Shown: in pieces, positions 45,173 to 55,322 of the stretch | Position numbering within the stretch: position 1 is the first letter of the stretch | How the letters are laid out: each line of letters starts with the position of its first letter | Origin: DATKMP01 sp963790045 | GTDB lineage: Bacteria > Bacteroidota > Ignavibacteria > UBA10030 | Reading direction: 5' to 3' | Length of the DNA stretch: 64,000 nt | Assembly (NCBI GenBank): GCA_963790045.1 | Contig: CAWBMS010000008.1 | Span: 62,001-126,000, forward strand | Program-made: the position numbers and the translations under genes | The notes under the pieces: generated by a model | What the model saw: only the letters and a program-made list of their open reading frames with translations | What the model was told of the DNA's origin: nothing | Databases searched by the model: none

Positions 45173-47602
45173 CTACTTCAACAGCACCATGCGTTTGGTC
45201 ATCATATTCGCGGCAGATTGCAGGCGATAAATGTACACGCCTGTCGATAATCGCGACGCATCAAATTGCACGGAGTAATGTCCGGCAGAACGATAGCCGT
45301 TGATTAACGAAGCAATTTCCTGTCCTAAAATATTATAAATTTTTAGCGATGTTGTTCCACTGACAGGAAGATCGAACTCGATCTTCGTCGATGGATTAAA
45401 CGGATTGGGATAGTTTTGCGCTAATCCAAATTTTTTCGGAACATTGTTCGCGGGCAACACACCCGTCGTTATCGGCGTATACACACCGAAGTCGCTGTTC
45501 GTTCGCGGCACAAGTTTGTAATAGTTGAAGCTGAAATATAAAATACCCTGTATGTAACTGAATTGATCTCCCTCCTTCAGGAAAACAGATTTGCCGAGCG
45601 ATGTATCGATCATCCGCGGCGCAGGTGCATACTTGGCCTTGCTTTCATAGCTGCGAACGATCAACTCACCACCGGAACCATCGCTAACCGCATACTCCGT
45701 AGAATCGGAATATGTCGGCGAAAGTGTTGAGATCGTTACATTATTTACACGAACCAACATCCCTTCGTACGGTTCTGTCGTCGCTGCACCATTTGCTGCC
45801 GCCAAATTACCGGTTGTTGTTACAATGGGAGCTGGGACTGTATGATTGGAAGAGATAACTGTTACCGTAGTATCATAAATACGTGTTACACGTCCGATAC
45901 TTCCGGTCAAACCGTCATTATATTCTTGCACACCACCATACACACTAATACTGTCTCCTTTTTTCAACGAATACAGATGAGAATTGGTGCCATAGACCCA
46001 TATCCCATTCCAAGGTGCATTGCCTGTTTGAATGTACCATGGGGTTGTACCGCTTGTGCTATTGATATTCAAATCACTTGTATCTGCGGTTACCACACCG
46101 GTTATCGTCACTGCTGCGCCAAGTAAACCGCTCGTTCCATTAGAGAATGGGGTGTATTGAACATCTTGAATAGTCAGCGATCGATTACGAACATAGTAAA
46201 AGAAATATCCTTGTGTGGTATCGCTCCATGCCGAGCCGCCTGCTGCATTTGCATAAAGAGCAACATGCCCATTACCGTCATCGGTTGTGACATAATATTT
46301 TACAAATGCATCAGTAGGAGACGGAGGAACTACACCACGCCATGTCGAATCGGCAACGTTTGGCCCAACCATATTTACCGTCTGCCATGCTCCATTATTA
46401 ACGCTGTAATGGATTAAGACCGTTTGAGGCGCCAAACCGCCAAACTGTTGATACGATTTTACAGTGACGACAGCAGAATCGGTTGGTGTAAGAGCAACCG
46501 GATTTCTCCTATGTGTACTTATTCCCGGATACACATCTCCAAAAACTATATCCGTTGGAAACACAGGGTAGATACGATAACCACGATTTGCATCAGATCC
46601 GGAGTTGGTTGCAATATAACCACGGATCATGTTTATTTTTTGCCCTATCGAAGGTATGACATATTGTGATGATGGATCGCGATAGTTAAGAGGGCTGCCT
46701 GTCGGTGTACTGGTACGTGTCGTGAAAAATTTTGATCCATCCATATCGCTAATTTCATTACCTAAAGAATCCTGCATTGCAAACGTACCATTTCCTAAAG
46801 ATGTACTGGTCGGTCCACTCACCCAAGACACAACATGCAGATTATGTAACTCAACATAACAATCTTCCCATTGTTCGCCGGTTGAAAACAAAATATTTTT
46901 TCCTGCCGAAGTGTAAGGGCCATTCATAAATTGACCGGCAGATACATTATCAGGTGGGGGAACCGGCCATGTATCGATATATTCAACACAACTGCTCATT
47001 TCTGCACTTGCGACAAAAGTGCCAGCGATGGGAACAAATTCAGTGTAACTTGCAAAACTATTTGTAGGATACTCATCAACATATCCGCGAATCCTTATAA
47101 TATCACCGGGCATATAATCTAAAAGATGTGCATTATACAAAGCCAAAGTATCAGCAACATTGGCAGGAATGGTATTTCCTCCATTTATTGGACACGCACG
47201 AACAAAAATGGAAGCCCACGCACCGGATGAATGCGCGGCAGTATCGCGTAACGTAAAATTGTAACCTCCGACTCCAGTGAACGAAATATATTTTGGCGGT
47301 ACAATAATTTGTCCCACAATTTCAACCGTATCATACAACCCGCCGGGTTGTTGATATTTAGAATATGCTGAAGTTTGCTTTATCCAAACACCTGTTGCTG
47401 TGGAAGCAGGGCCACTTGCCGCATCGGCCGAATCGCAAGACGCCAACGCAGCCGGCGAATCATATTGAAGATCGTGAATAGAGACAAGCGGATAGCTTTT
47501 GCCAACAACCGCTGCTCGTGCAGCTTTTGCAAACCTTGGTTTTGCCGGTAAAACTGCAACGATGAGAAGCAGTGCAACAAAACATAATAACATTCGTTTC
47601 AT
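45173..47602 (-). CDS. Secreted protein with type IX sorting domain
   Basis: A protein of 809 residues from the ATG at 47602 (GGAGG just upstream). A signal peptide (RMLLCFVALLLIVAVLPAK) precedes a body with two OB-like stretches (YDTVEIVGQIIVPPKYISF, AAVTITGVVTADTSDLNIN) of the type seen with secreted nuclease or lamin-like modules, and a middle part with QQFGGLAPQTVLIHYSVNNG. The last 80 residues are a T9SS type A sorting domain: FGLAQNYPNPFNPSTKIEFD, YNILGQEIASL, GVYIYRLQS. This is exported through PorV-type T9SS and attached or released; its own activity is unknown. Confidence 0.88.
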   Translation of the reverse strand: MKRMLLCFVALLLIVAVLPAKPRFAKAARAAVVGKSYPLVSIHDLQYDSPAALASCDSADAASGPASTATGVWIKQTSAYSKYQQPGGLYDTVEIVGQIIVPPKYISFTGVGGYNFTLRDTAAHSSGAWASIFVRACPINGGNTIPANVADTLALYNAHLLDYMPGDIIRIRGYVDEYPTNSFASYTEFVPIAGTFVASAEMSSCVEYIDTWPVPPPDNVSAGQFMNGPYTSAGKNILFSTGEQWEDCYVELHNLHVVSWVSGPTSTSLGNGTFAMQDSLGNEISDMDGSKFFTTRTSTPTGSPLNYRDPSSQYVIPSIGQKINMIRGYIATNSGSDANRGYRIYPVFPTDIVFGDVYPGISTHRRNPVALTPTDSAVVTVKSYQQFGGLAPQTVLIHYSVNNGAWQTVNMVGPNVADSTWRGVVPPSPTDAFVKYYVTTDDGNGHVALYANAAGGSAWSDTTQGYFFYYVRNRSLTIQDVQYTPFSNGTSGLLGAAVTITGVVTADTSDLNINSTSGTTPWYIQTGNAPWNGIWVYGTNSHLYSLKKGDSISVYGGVQEYNDGLTGSIGRVTRIYDTTVTVISSNHTVPAPIVTTTGNLAAANGAATTEPYEGMLVRVNNVTISTLSPTYSDSTEYAVSDGSGGELIVRSYESKAKYAPAPRMIDTSLGKSVFLKEGDQFSYIQGILYFSFNYYKLVPRTNSDFGVYTPITTGVLPANNVPKKFGLAQNYPNPFNPSTKIEFDLPVSGTTSLKIYNILGQEIASLINGYRSAGHYSVQFDASRLSTGVYIYRLQSAANMMTKRMVLLK

Positions 47603-47680
47603 AAAATCCTCCATAGAATTAATTAAATATGTAAGCAACTCATTTTGCGCATAGTAAGAATAACACCAAATAAAATAAAG

Positions 47681-47752
47681 TTGTCATGCCCGAATGCTTT
47701 TGTCGGGCATCCATTTTTCTGGATTCCCGCTAAAAACGTGCGGGAATGACAG
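47681..47752. repeat. REP-like element with two hairpins
   Basis: ATGCCCG (47686-47692) pairs with CGGGCAT (47704-47710), and ATTCCCGC (47723-47730) with GCGGGAAT (47740-47747). GTCAT near the left end and ATGAC near the right end are also complementary. Such sequence is common as repeated intergenic palindromes; it lies downstream of the gene ending at 47806 and may also help end transcription. Confidence 0.6.
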
Positions 47753-47805
47753 ACGTTCCTTTTTTTGCATAACATCAGCAAGTAAGATGCTCTTTCTGGT
47801 TTCAT

Positions 47806-50031
47806 TTATTTTATCACTAAAAATTTTCCACGTTTAATGGTGCCGGTATCTTTATCTTTCACCGTGAACAAATACAATCCGGTTGCAATTGCCTGATCGT
47901 ATTTTGAAATCAAGTCCCACGCATGTTCGCCGCCGGAAAATTGCGGTGCCTGAGAACCGGCAAACTGTTGGAACCATTTAATATTATTTCCCGCATCGGT
48001 ACCGCTGTGATCGAACTGCGCAACGACATCGCCTGCAAGTGTATAAATGGTGATCGTTGCATTTGCCGGTAAATTGTAAAAATAAATTTTTCGATACCGT
48101 TCGCCATTGCCATCCCAATACGCTCTGGCATAGTACGGATTCGGATACACACCGATTTCTTTCGACGGATCGGATGTCGCTTTTGTACCGGAAATTGTGC
48201 TCACCGTTGTCATCGCACTTTCAAGAGAAGGAATACCATTCGACGCATCGCCCTGATCGTACGCAGAAACACCGTACAAATACTGCCAGCCGTTCAATTG
48301 CGTCACGCCGGAACCGGCAGGCGGGAACTGGTAAAAATATTTTGAAGTATCGCCGGGAAATACGACACCGGAAAACGCACCGGAGGCATCATGGGTAATC
48401 GTTGTATTCAATGCCAAATGGGATGTATCGATACGTACTTTATCAAATCCCGTATTATATCCGATCGTGTCGTCTGTTCGATCAAAATCACCGACCAACG
48501 GAATATTGAGTATCCAGTTGGCATTATTCAAAAAGTCCGATCCCGCTTTACTGCGATACACACGATATCCTTCAAAATCATAAACGCCGCTGATCGGATC
48601 GCGCGAATATTCCGCTGTCTTATCCCAATATATCGTAGCACTTTGATTGCCGACTTCTGCATGCACATGCGGCTGCGATGGCGGTATCGGCAACACATAC
48701 CGCGTGAGAATTCCATCTGGGCCGGTTGCTAATCCACCGGGCACACGATGAACGACGTCTTCCCCCGGGTCAAGCATATCATTCCCATTCACATCTTCGC
48801 CGTCATAACATCGCTGCGCCCATTTACGTCCTGCATTAAGATAAGCTCGCTGCGTCGTATCGTCTTTAGATTCAGACAACGCCTTATTCGCGTTGTCGGC
48901 ACAGATTACGGCAAGCACTATTTGCACGGAATCGCCGGGCAACAATGTTTTCCACGGACCGACAGAAAGCAGAGTTGTATAATTACCTGGATGCTGATGG
49001 ACATAGGTAATCATATCCTGCGAAAGCGATTGCGAAAGTCTTGTATAACGGCTGTTGTATGCAGCGTTGGCATCATAATCTTGCGATGGCGACCATAAAT
49101 CTTGCATTGGAGAACTTGACGAAGAATAAAACCACGCGTTGTAAAACGTTTGCTTGTGCAAATCGTTTTCAAGATTAATGCCGTCCGGGAAGGGCGTCGT
49201 TCCCAGCAACGATACACCGATGTAGCTGTACGCCTGCGAGTACCAGACGCAAATGGACCGGCTTCATAGGTGTACATCATCCGTCCGATAGAATCGTACC
49301 CTTCACCGCATTGAGCATAATAACTGGAACCGACAGCCGGGCGAACATAATTGGTATTCCGCACAACATTGTCAGACCAAAGCCCGACATAAAAATTATC
49401 GATGGTATCGGTAGTAATATTTTTAATCGTGTAACTAATAATCACAAAATCATTCGCATACGGAAAATTCCATGCATAGCTTTCTTGATGTACGGTAACA
49501 CCTAACGGATGATGATTGACAATCGAATCCCCGATAGCTCCAGCCGTGGGAACACGAGTATAACGATCCGTGTAATCCGCAACAAAATCCTGATGACTGA
49601 TGGCGTCGATACTAAACGTAGAAGCACTGGAAAGTGTAGAACGCTCAATCATCGTTGAACCGATGTCCGTTGTAAATTCATAATTGGTGAGTGGACTTGT
49701 ACTGACACGGTCGCAACTGGCAGTTGTAACACGAATCGGGTCTTCTTGAACATTTCGCGGTTGTCCACCGATCCATAAGCCGCTTTGATACATGTGTTCA
49801 ATAAGTGATCCGGCAGGATACACGCAGGACGGCTGTGTCGGCCAACTACTGTTGCGCGTACCTAATGTGCCATAGTTTGTAATCGTCAATTGTATTTGGC
49901 CGACCGAAGTATAAAACGTTCCTGTAGCGTCTTCAACTTTATGTAATTGCTGCGCATCTCCCCGCTCGACGTTAAGAGCCGCTGCAAGACTAAAGACAAT
50001 AATTCCTATCCAGGTACCGTTGCTGTTTCAT
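47806..50031 (-). CDS. Large secreted surface protein with FlgD-like C-terminus (two frameshifts)
   Basis: About 741 residues. The start is the ATG at 50031, giving MKQQRYWIGIIVFSLAAALN after removing one base from CAGGTACC at 50013-50017, a clear signal peptide; the frame then runs into HKVEDATGTFYTSVGQ. A second break at 49240-49243 (GTACC) needs one added base to join EAGPFASG to QAYSYIGVSLLGTTPF. The C-terminus (IGVYPNPYYARAYWDGNGER, FYNLPANATITIYTLAGDVV, ATGLYLFTVKDKDTGTIKRG) is a FlgD/T9SS-like Ig fold, suggesting export by the type IX system. Two promoters are readable upstream. Confidence 0.82.
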
Positions 50032-50175
50032 TTTACGAAGGAGAAAAAGAGGATTGGGCAGAAAAGAGTGAACGCTGTTGTAAATAAAATGAATGGGTAA
50101 CAAAGCACATACAATCAATAACAAAAATCAATATCGTATCTTTCACCTTACAACACTATTTAGTTTGGGATGCCT

Positions 50176-50203
50176 AATATAGATGCTTTTTCTCGAAAGT
50201 CAA
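50176..50203 (-). promoter_or_regulatory. Candidate promoter, proximal copy, for the surface protein gene
   Basis: TTGACT (50198-50203), 16 nt, TATATT (50176-50181) on the minus strand. Flanking bases match the distal copy at 50318-50345 (TTGACT, TTCGAGAAAAAG-like spacer, TATATT). Confidence 0.6.
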
Positions 50204-50317
50204 CACCTGCATGCACTTTTAACTTCTTTCGTGCATGGCGTCACATACGTGAGAGCACTGCTTCAAACAACATATAGAAAAAACACTTACGACATCGTCC
50301 TATCTAATACACAAAAC

Positions 50318-50345
50318 AATATAGGAATTCTTTTTCGAGAGTCAA
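50318..50345 (-). promoter_or_regulatory. Candidate promoter, distal copy, for the surface protein gene
   Basis: TTGACT (50340-50345), 16 nt, TATATT (50318-50323) on the minus strand, 142 nt upstream of the proximal copy. The two lie in a 342-nt stretch without genes (50032-50373). Confidence 0.6.
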
Positions 50346-50373
50346 CACCCTGTACGTTATCGGAGTGTTAATT

Positions 50374-52778
50374 CTATCCTTGTGAATGCCGAACGTGATG
50401 TTGCAAAGGTAGTGCGGATTGTGATTTGGAAGGAATCTTTAATGTTTGACCGACAATAATTTTATTACGGCGAAGGTTGTTTTCTTTTTTCAACTGTTTG
50501 ATATCGACGCCATACTGCTTGGCGATGGTATAAATCGATTCTCCTTTTTTCACTTTATGCGTTGGAGAAAAGATTCCAGGTACTGGAAGTTTTTACGGCT
50601 GTGGTATGTTGTACAGGCGTTGTGGCAATCGTCTTGACACGTTCCTCTGGTTTATCGTAAATATCAATCTTTTGTCCGTATTTTATTTTCGATGAACGAA
50701 GATGATTCCATTGCTTCAAGTCTTCAATGCTGACTTCATACGTACGGGCAATTTTTTCTAATGTCTCGCCGCGTTTCACTTTGTGTTGAATCCAATCTGA
50801 AGAATTATTTTTTGAACGCGTTGGCGTCTCAGCAGCTTGCGCTGCTTCCGCAAGACCGCCTTTAACTAATGATTGTTTTTCCGAGAACTCCATAGAATCG
50901 ATTTTTTTCAGCGCCGCAACTTTTGATGACGGCACCCAAACTATTATCGGCTGTCCGGCATGAATATATCTGCCGTAAGCAATGTCGTTCCAATTCCGAA
51001 TATCGCTTGCACGTACACCGTACCATTCTGCAATATGCCCGATGGTATCACCATGCTTTACATGGTACACCATTTTTTCTCTTCCCTTCGGCTGTTCCAC
51101 CGATTGCCGTTCTTGTACGCGTGCATGCCTGCTCTTGTTGCTACTGGATGATTCTACACGTTCGGCATAAGATTTTGCTGCGCCTAAATTCATCCCTTTG
51201 ACTGCCGGTGAATAATCGAATGGCTCTTTACTATCGGCAATATCTCTGGGTATAGGAATGGCAAGTGTCGTTCCAACAGACAAACGCTTGTTGGATTTAA
51301 TATTATTGACATCTTTCAAGAAATCTGTTGCCAAACCATACTTGCGTGCAATCGAGGAAATGGTTTCTCCACGGCGCACTTTATAAATTGCCCAATCCTT
51401 TTTTTGGTCTTGAGGAACTTGGGCATACCGGACCAAGAAGGTGTCTTTTGTTCCAAGAGGAATGCGGAATCGATACCCCGTAATGCCCGGCGGCGTACAC
51501 CAGCGCAGCAATTCCGGATTCAATTCCTGCAGCGTATCGATCGACGTCTGTGCACATTTTGCCAGCACACGCAAATCGACACAATCGTTCACCTCGACCA
51601 CGTCGTATGTAAGCGAATCTGCTTTTTCGATATTTGTAAATCCATGTGCTTCCGGATTCATTACAATACGCGCAACAGCAATGTATTGTGGAATATAACC
51701 TCGCGTTTGCTTGGGTAAATATTTTCTCATTTCCCAAAAATCATGAGAACCGCTGCGCCGCATCGCACGATAAATTCTTCCTGCGCCGGCGTTATATGCT
51801 CCCAGCACTAAATTCCAATCGCCGAGATCACTGTATAAATCTTTTAAGTGGCGGGCTGCGGCACGCGTCGATTTCTCAAAATCACGACGTTCATCGTACC
51901 ACCAATTCGAACGCAACCCGTACAACGATCCTGTACCTTTCATAAACTGCCACAATCCGACAGCACGCGCCCATGATCGCGCGTCGGGACGCAAGCCGCT
52001 TTCCGGCATTGCCAGAAACGCCAACTCTTCCGGTGTACCTTCTTCTTTAAAAATTCGTTTCATCATGGGACAATATTTTCCGCCAAGATACAGCCACCGC
52101 TCCATATAATGCCGTCCGCGGCCCATAAAAAATGCTTCAGCACGTTCAACGTATTCGTTCAACGGCAATGGAACTTGCGTTCCTTTAATTTCTATTTTGG
52201 GGATGCCTAATCCTGTCGTATCGCCTTGCTCAACGAATGAATCAAGTTTTTCGCGCAGCGCATAGATCGAAGCTTCCGGCCCGAGACTATCGACTTCTGC
52301 AATGTACCTTTTCATAATCATCGATCAAATTTTTACTTAAGTCTAAATATTCTTTGCTGCTATCAATACCCGGAAAATCGCCAAGCTCGTTGAGAATTCC
52401 AATCGCTGCTTCAAATTCTACCTGGCAGCTGATGGAATCGCCTGCATCCTGCGCCGCCAACGCTAATAAATAATGCTGGCGCGCTTGCTCTAAGTTTTGC
52501 AAAATTTGTTCATTGTCACTTTCACTTGTGTCCGTCAAACCGTGACCGTTGGTGTTGGCATTCAACTGAACAGTATCCGGCTGAAATGCCGCATTAGTAT
52601 CGTTTATCATTGGCGGCGTTGCAATCGTCAGAATTGTACCTGTGGACGCCGACGATACTTTTGAATAAACGACAGATGATGAATTTTTTGTTACAGCGGT
52701 GGAATCAGGACGGGTGGTATGAGCAGAGGAACAACCAAGAATGATTACACATAAAAGAATACTAAAGAAACGTTGCAT
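50374..52778 (-). CDS. MltD-like lytic transglycosylase lipoprotein with four LysM domains (two frameshifts)
   Basis: When two single bases are dropped, at GTAC sites 52304-52307 and 50580-50583, three ORFs join to about 800 residues. Order: lipoprotein signal with lipobox IILGCSS, a helical region, the SLT catalytic domain (AMPESGLRPDARSWARAVGL with catalytic Glu, GAYNAGAGRIYRAM), then four LysM peptidoglycan-binding domains: IYKVRRGETISSIARKYGLA, YHVKHGDTIGHIAEWYGVRA, HKVKRGETLEKIARTYEVSI and HKVKKGESIYTIAKQYGVDI. MltD cuts glycan strands from the outer membrane side. The fourth LysM is invisible without the repair. Confidence 0.85.
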
Positions 52779-52874
52779 TATCCTCGACACTATTATTTAT
52801 TACTTGTTAACGAAGTGACTGTAAAATACGAGAACAATGCTAAGGATGCAAGACGTTATCCCGTAAAAGCCAAA

Positions 52875-53955
52875 TTACGATTCGACAGAACTATCTGATG
52901 TTGCTGTTGACGGAACAACAGGAGTAGAGCGCACCAATGCGTACACCAACATCTCCATTAAATGATATGGATTCTGGCGATGTAGATTTTAATTGGATGT
53001 CTGCATCTAACAATGCAACAAAGGCATGTTCAAAATCATTCGTAGAAAATTTTGTTGCAGCAGAAAGATAATTTTTGAGAATGAAGGGCGACATCTTGAC
53101 TTCGCCTGCAATCGATTGTTCTGACATACCGCTTTGCAATAAGCCCTGAATTTTCCAGAGTGTCGTAAAATATCGCGTCAGCATCACGATCATCATCACC
53201 GGTGTTTCACCGGCATTTAACATGTGCTGAAGAATACGCAGCGATTCTGTTAAATCGCGCTTGCCGATAGCATTTTGTAATTCAAAGATGGTGAATCCCT
53301 TCGAAACCCCGACGACTGCCGTTACATCTTCCGCGGTGATTTGTTTCCGATCACCGACAAAGGTGAACAGTTTTTCGAATTCATTTTGAAGCGCAAGAAG
53401 AGAATTGCCAACGTAGGCATGCAACACATTACATGCTTCTGCCTCGATATTCTTTCCATCGTTTTGCATCGTGCATTGATCCACGCGGGAACTTGATTAT
53501 CCCACAACGTCGGAAAGCTGTACACCATACCGCGTTTTTTGAGTTCGTTGAACGGCTTGATGCGAAAATCCGGTTCCTTGCTGATCAGCAAAAGGCAGGT
53601 AGAATCTAATGGCTTTGCGATGTAAGCCGCAAGCAGTTCTTTGGATTGCTCGCCGGCAACAAGTTTTTCAAATTCTTTAACGATGACAACCCGATGTTCA
53701 CTCATCATCGGATATGAAGTGGCAAGCGCCAGCACATCTTTCACTTCCATCTTGCTGCCGTAGAGGTACATCATAATTGAATGCTTTGGTATCTGCCGTT
53801 AACAAATCGGCAACAAGGCGCCGCGTGCATTCATCGATGAAATATTCTTCCTCGCCGGTGAACACATAGATCGATGCGTACTTCTTCCCTTTCGTCGCTT
53901 CAAGAAATTCATCGTACGATGGAAGTTTTTCTTTTTTGGATTTCGTGAATGCCAC
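52875..53955 (-). CDS. holA: DNA polymerase III delta subunit HolA (three frameshifts)
   Basis: HolA opens the sliding clamp in the clamp-loader complex. Segments recognised: IYVFTGEEEYFIDECTRRLV at the start, SYPMMSEHRVVIVKEFEKLV in the middle, and TAEDVTAVVGVSKGFTIFELQNAIG plus LTESLRILQHMLNAGETPVM toward the end. Breaks: extra base at GGTAC 53765-53769 (joins NYDV to LYGSKMEVKD), a missing A near 53476 (CKNDGKNIEAEA), and an extra base near 52975 (gives YHLMEMLVYALVRS). The repaired protein is 359 residues with its stop at 52875-52877. It starts 47 nt inside the end of the isomerase gene. Confidence 0.83.
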
Positions 53956-54541
53956 TGGATTTTATTTTTTGTACCGTAACTTTTTTCATCACAATATCCA
54001 CTTTGGGCTTGCCGTCCATCGGCCCCATTTGCGGAATTATTTCCGCCGCTGCAATCGAATCGACCACATCCATTCCTTTCAGCACGTGCCCGAAGATCGT
54101 ATAGTTCTTCGGCATTTGCGGTACATCGCGAAGCATAATAAAAAATTGGCTGGTGTTCGTATTCGGCCCGCGGTTTGCCATCGCCACAACACCGCGCACA
54201 TATCCTTCTTTGTACGATAACGTGTTCGGATCTAATTCATCGTCAAACGTTTTGCCGTAAATACTTTTCCCACCGGAACCCGTGCCTGTCGGATCTCCGC
54301 CTTGAATCACAAATCCTTTGGCGATGCGATGAAAGATGACGCCGTTGTAATAGCCCTCTTCCGCAAGTCCGACGAAGTTCGCAACGGTTTTCGGCGCATC
54401 GGATTGAAATAATTCTAATTCAATGTTGCCTTTTGTGGTTTCAATGGTAACGTTCATGGTTTTCCTCTGTGTTGATTGTTGTTGTGAACAGCCGGTGAGT
54501 AAACACACCGTGCATACAATAAGACAAATCGTCGATTTCAT
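53909..54541 (-). CDS. Cyclophilin-type peptidyl-prolyl isomerase lipoprotein
   Basis: A 210-residue exported protein: signal ICLIVCTVCLLTGC with lipobox LLTGC, then a cyclophilin domain with VIFHRIAKGFVIQGGDPTGTG, RGVVAMANRGPNTNTSQFFI and YTIFGHVLKGMDVVDSI. Residues FHR, Q and GQFF-type positions of the active site are kept. It likely helps folding in the periplasm. The last 15-20 codons run past the usual family end (VTVQK) and overlap holA; a one-base error in the A-run near 53970 would end it earlier, but this cannot be settled here. Confidence 0.9.
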   Translation of the reverse strand: MKSTICLIVCTVCLLTGCSQQQSTQRKTMNVTIETTKGNIELELFQSDAPKTVANFVGLAEEGYYNGVIFHRIAKGFVIQGGDPTGTGSGGKSIYGKTFDDELDPNTLSYKEGYVRGVVAMANRGPNTNTSQFFIMLRDVPQMPKNYTIFGHVLKGMDVVDSIAAAEIIPQMGPMDGKPKVDIVMKKVTVQKIKSSGIHEIQKRKTSIVR

Positions 54542-54604
54542 GTTTTTTATTCTTTCCTGTTGGATTCATTAAGATACAAAAAGATTTTGAAATTCATGGA
54601 GTTG

Positions 54605-55267
54605 TTAGAATTGGTACATCATTCCAAGTTTCAAACCGACCGTTACAAAATTTAATTGTGGCATGACTGATTGATATACTACATCGGTTCCATTATGAGC
54701 AAACGTGTTACCGACGCCCCACCGCACATCGCCGCTCAACATTCCATACCAATGCTTATCGAAGGCAAGATTCATCACAGCATCGAGTTTCAATCCTGCT
54801 CCATGCGCAGTATACGTTTGTTCCGGATAACCTTGTATTACCGTTTGCGTCAGCGTCCCAATAGTATAGCCAACGCCGCCGCCAACCTTCATCCAATATC
54901 CTTCGCCATGCAAACAATAATGCGCCACAATCATAGGCATGTGAACCGATTCAGAAAATTCTCCTTCATAATATCCGGTGATAGATTTAGAACACAACAA
55001 ATAACTGTATTCAAAGCCAACCAGCCAGTTATCTGTTATTTGATATTCCGGCACAATAAAAAATTCTGTCGCAGGAATCAATCCTCCCAATGTTTGCGTG
55101 GAAGGAACACCGAACAAAGTGTTGATATAGAAAAAAACAGAACGCGAAGAAAATTCATCGACACCAAGCCCGGCAGAAATCTGGAATGCATGGCTTTCCG
55201 GTTGCACGGGTTGCCCCATTGCCATGCTGCAATACAACATCAATATTGGAAAAAGTAATTTTCGCAT
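54605..55267 (-). CDS. Predicted outer-membrane beta-barrel protein
   Basis: I do not recognise a named family. The 220-residue protein has a signal peptide (MRKLLFPILMLYCSMAMGQP) and then alternating beta-strand pattern with many aromatic and glycine residues (FFIVPEYQITDNWLVGFEYS, YWMKVGGGVGYTIG, WYGMLSGDVRWGVGN), ending in TVGLKLGMMYQF, a typical terminal strand with final Phe. It is probably a small porin-like barrel in the outer membrane. The start at 55267 is preferred over upstream Met codons. Single gene between the flippase-like and isomerase genes. Confidence 0.7.
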   Translation of the reverse strand: MRKLLFPILMLYCSMAMGQPVQPESHAFQISAGLGVDEFSSRSVFFYINTLFGVPSTQTLGGLIPATEFFIVPEYQITDNWLVGFEYSYLLCSKSITGYYEGEFSESVHMPMIVAHYCLHGEGYWMKVGGGVGYTIGTLTQTVIQGYPEQTYTAHGAGLKLDAVMNLAFDKHWYGMLSGDVRWGVGNTFAHNGTDVVYQSVMPQLNFVTVGLKLGMMYQF

Positions 55268-55322
55268 GCCATTCATCATCGCCAAAAACAGAAAATTGTT
55301 TTTGTCATATGCTCACGGAATA

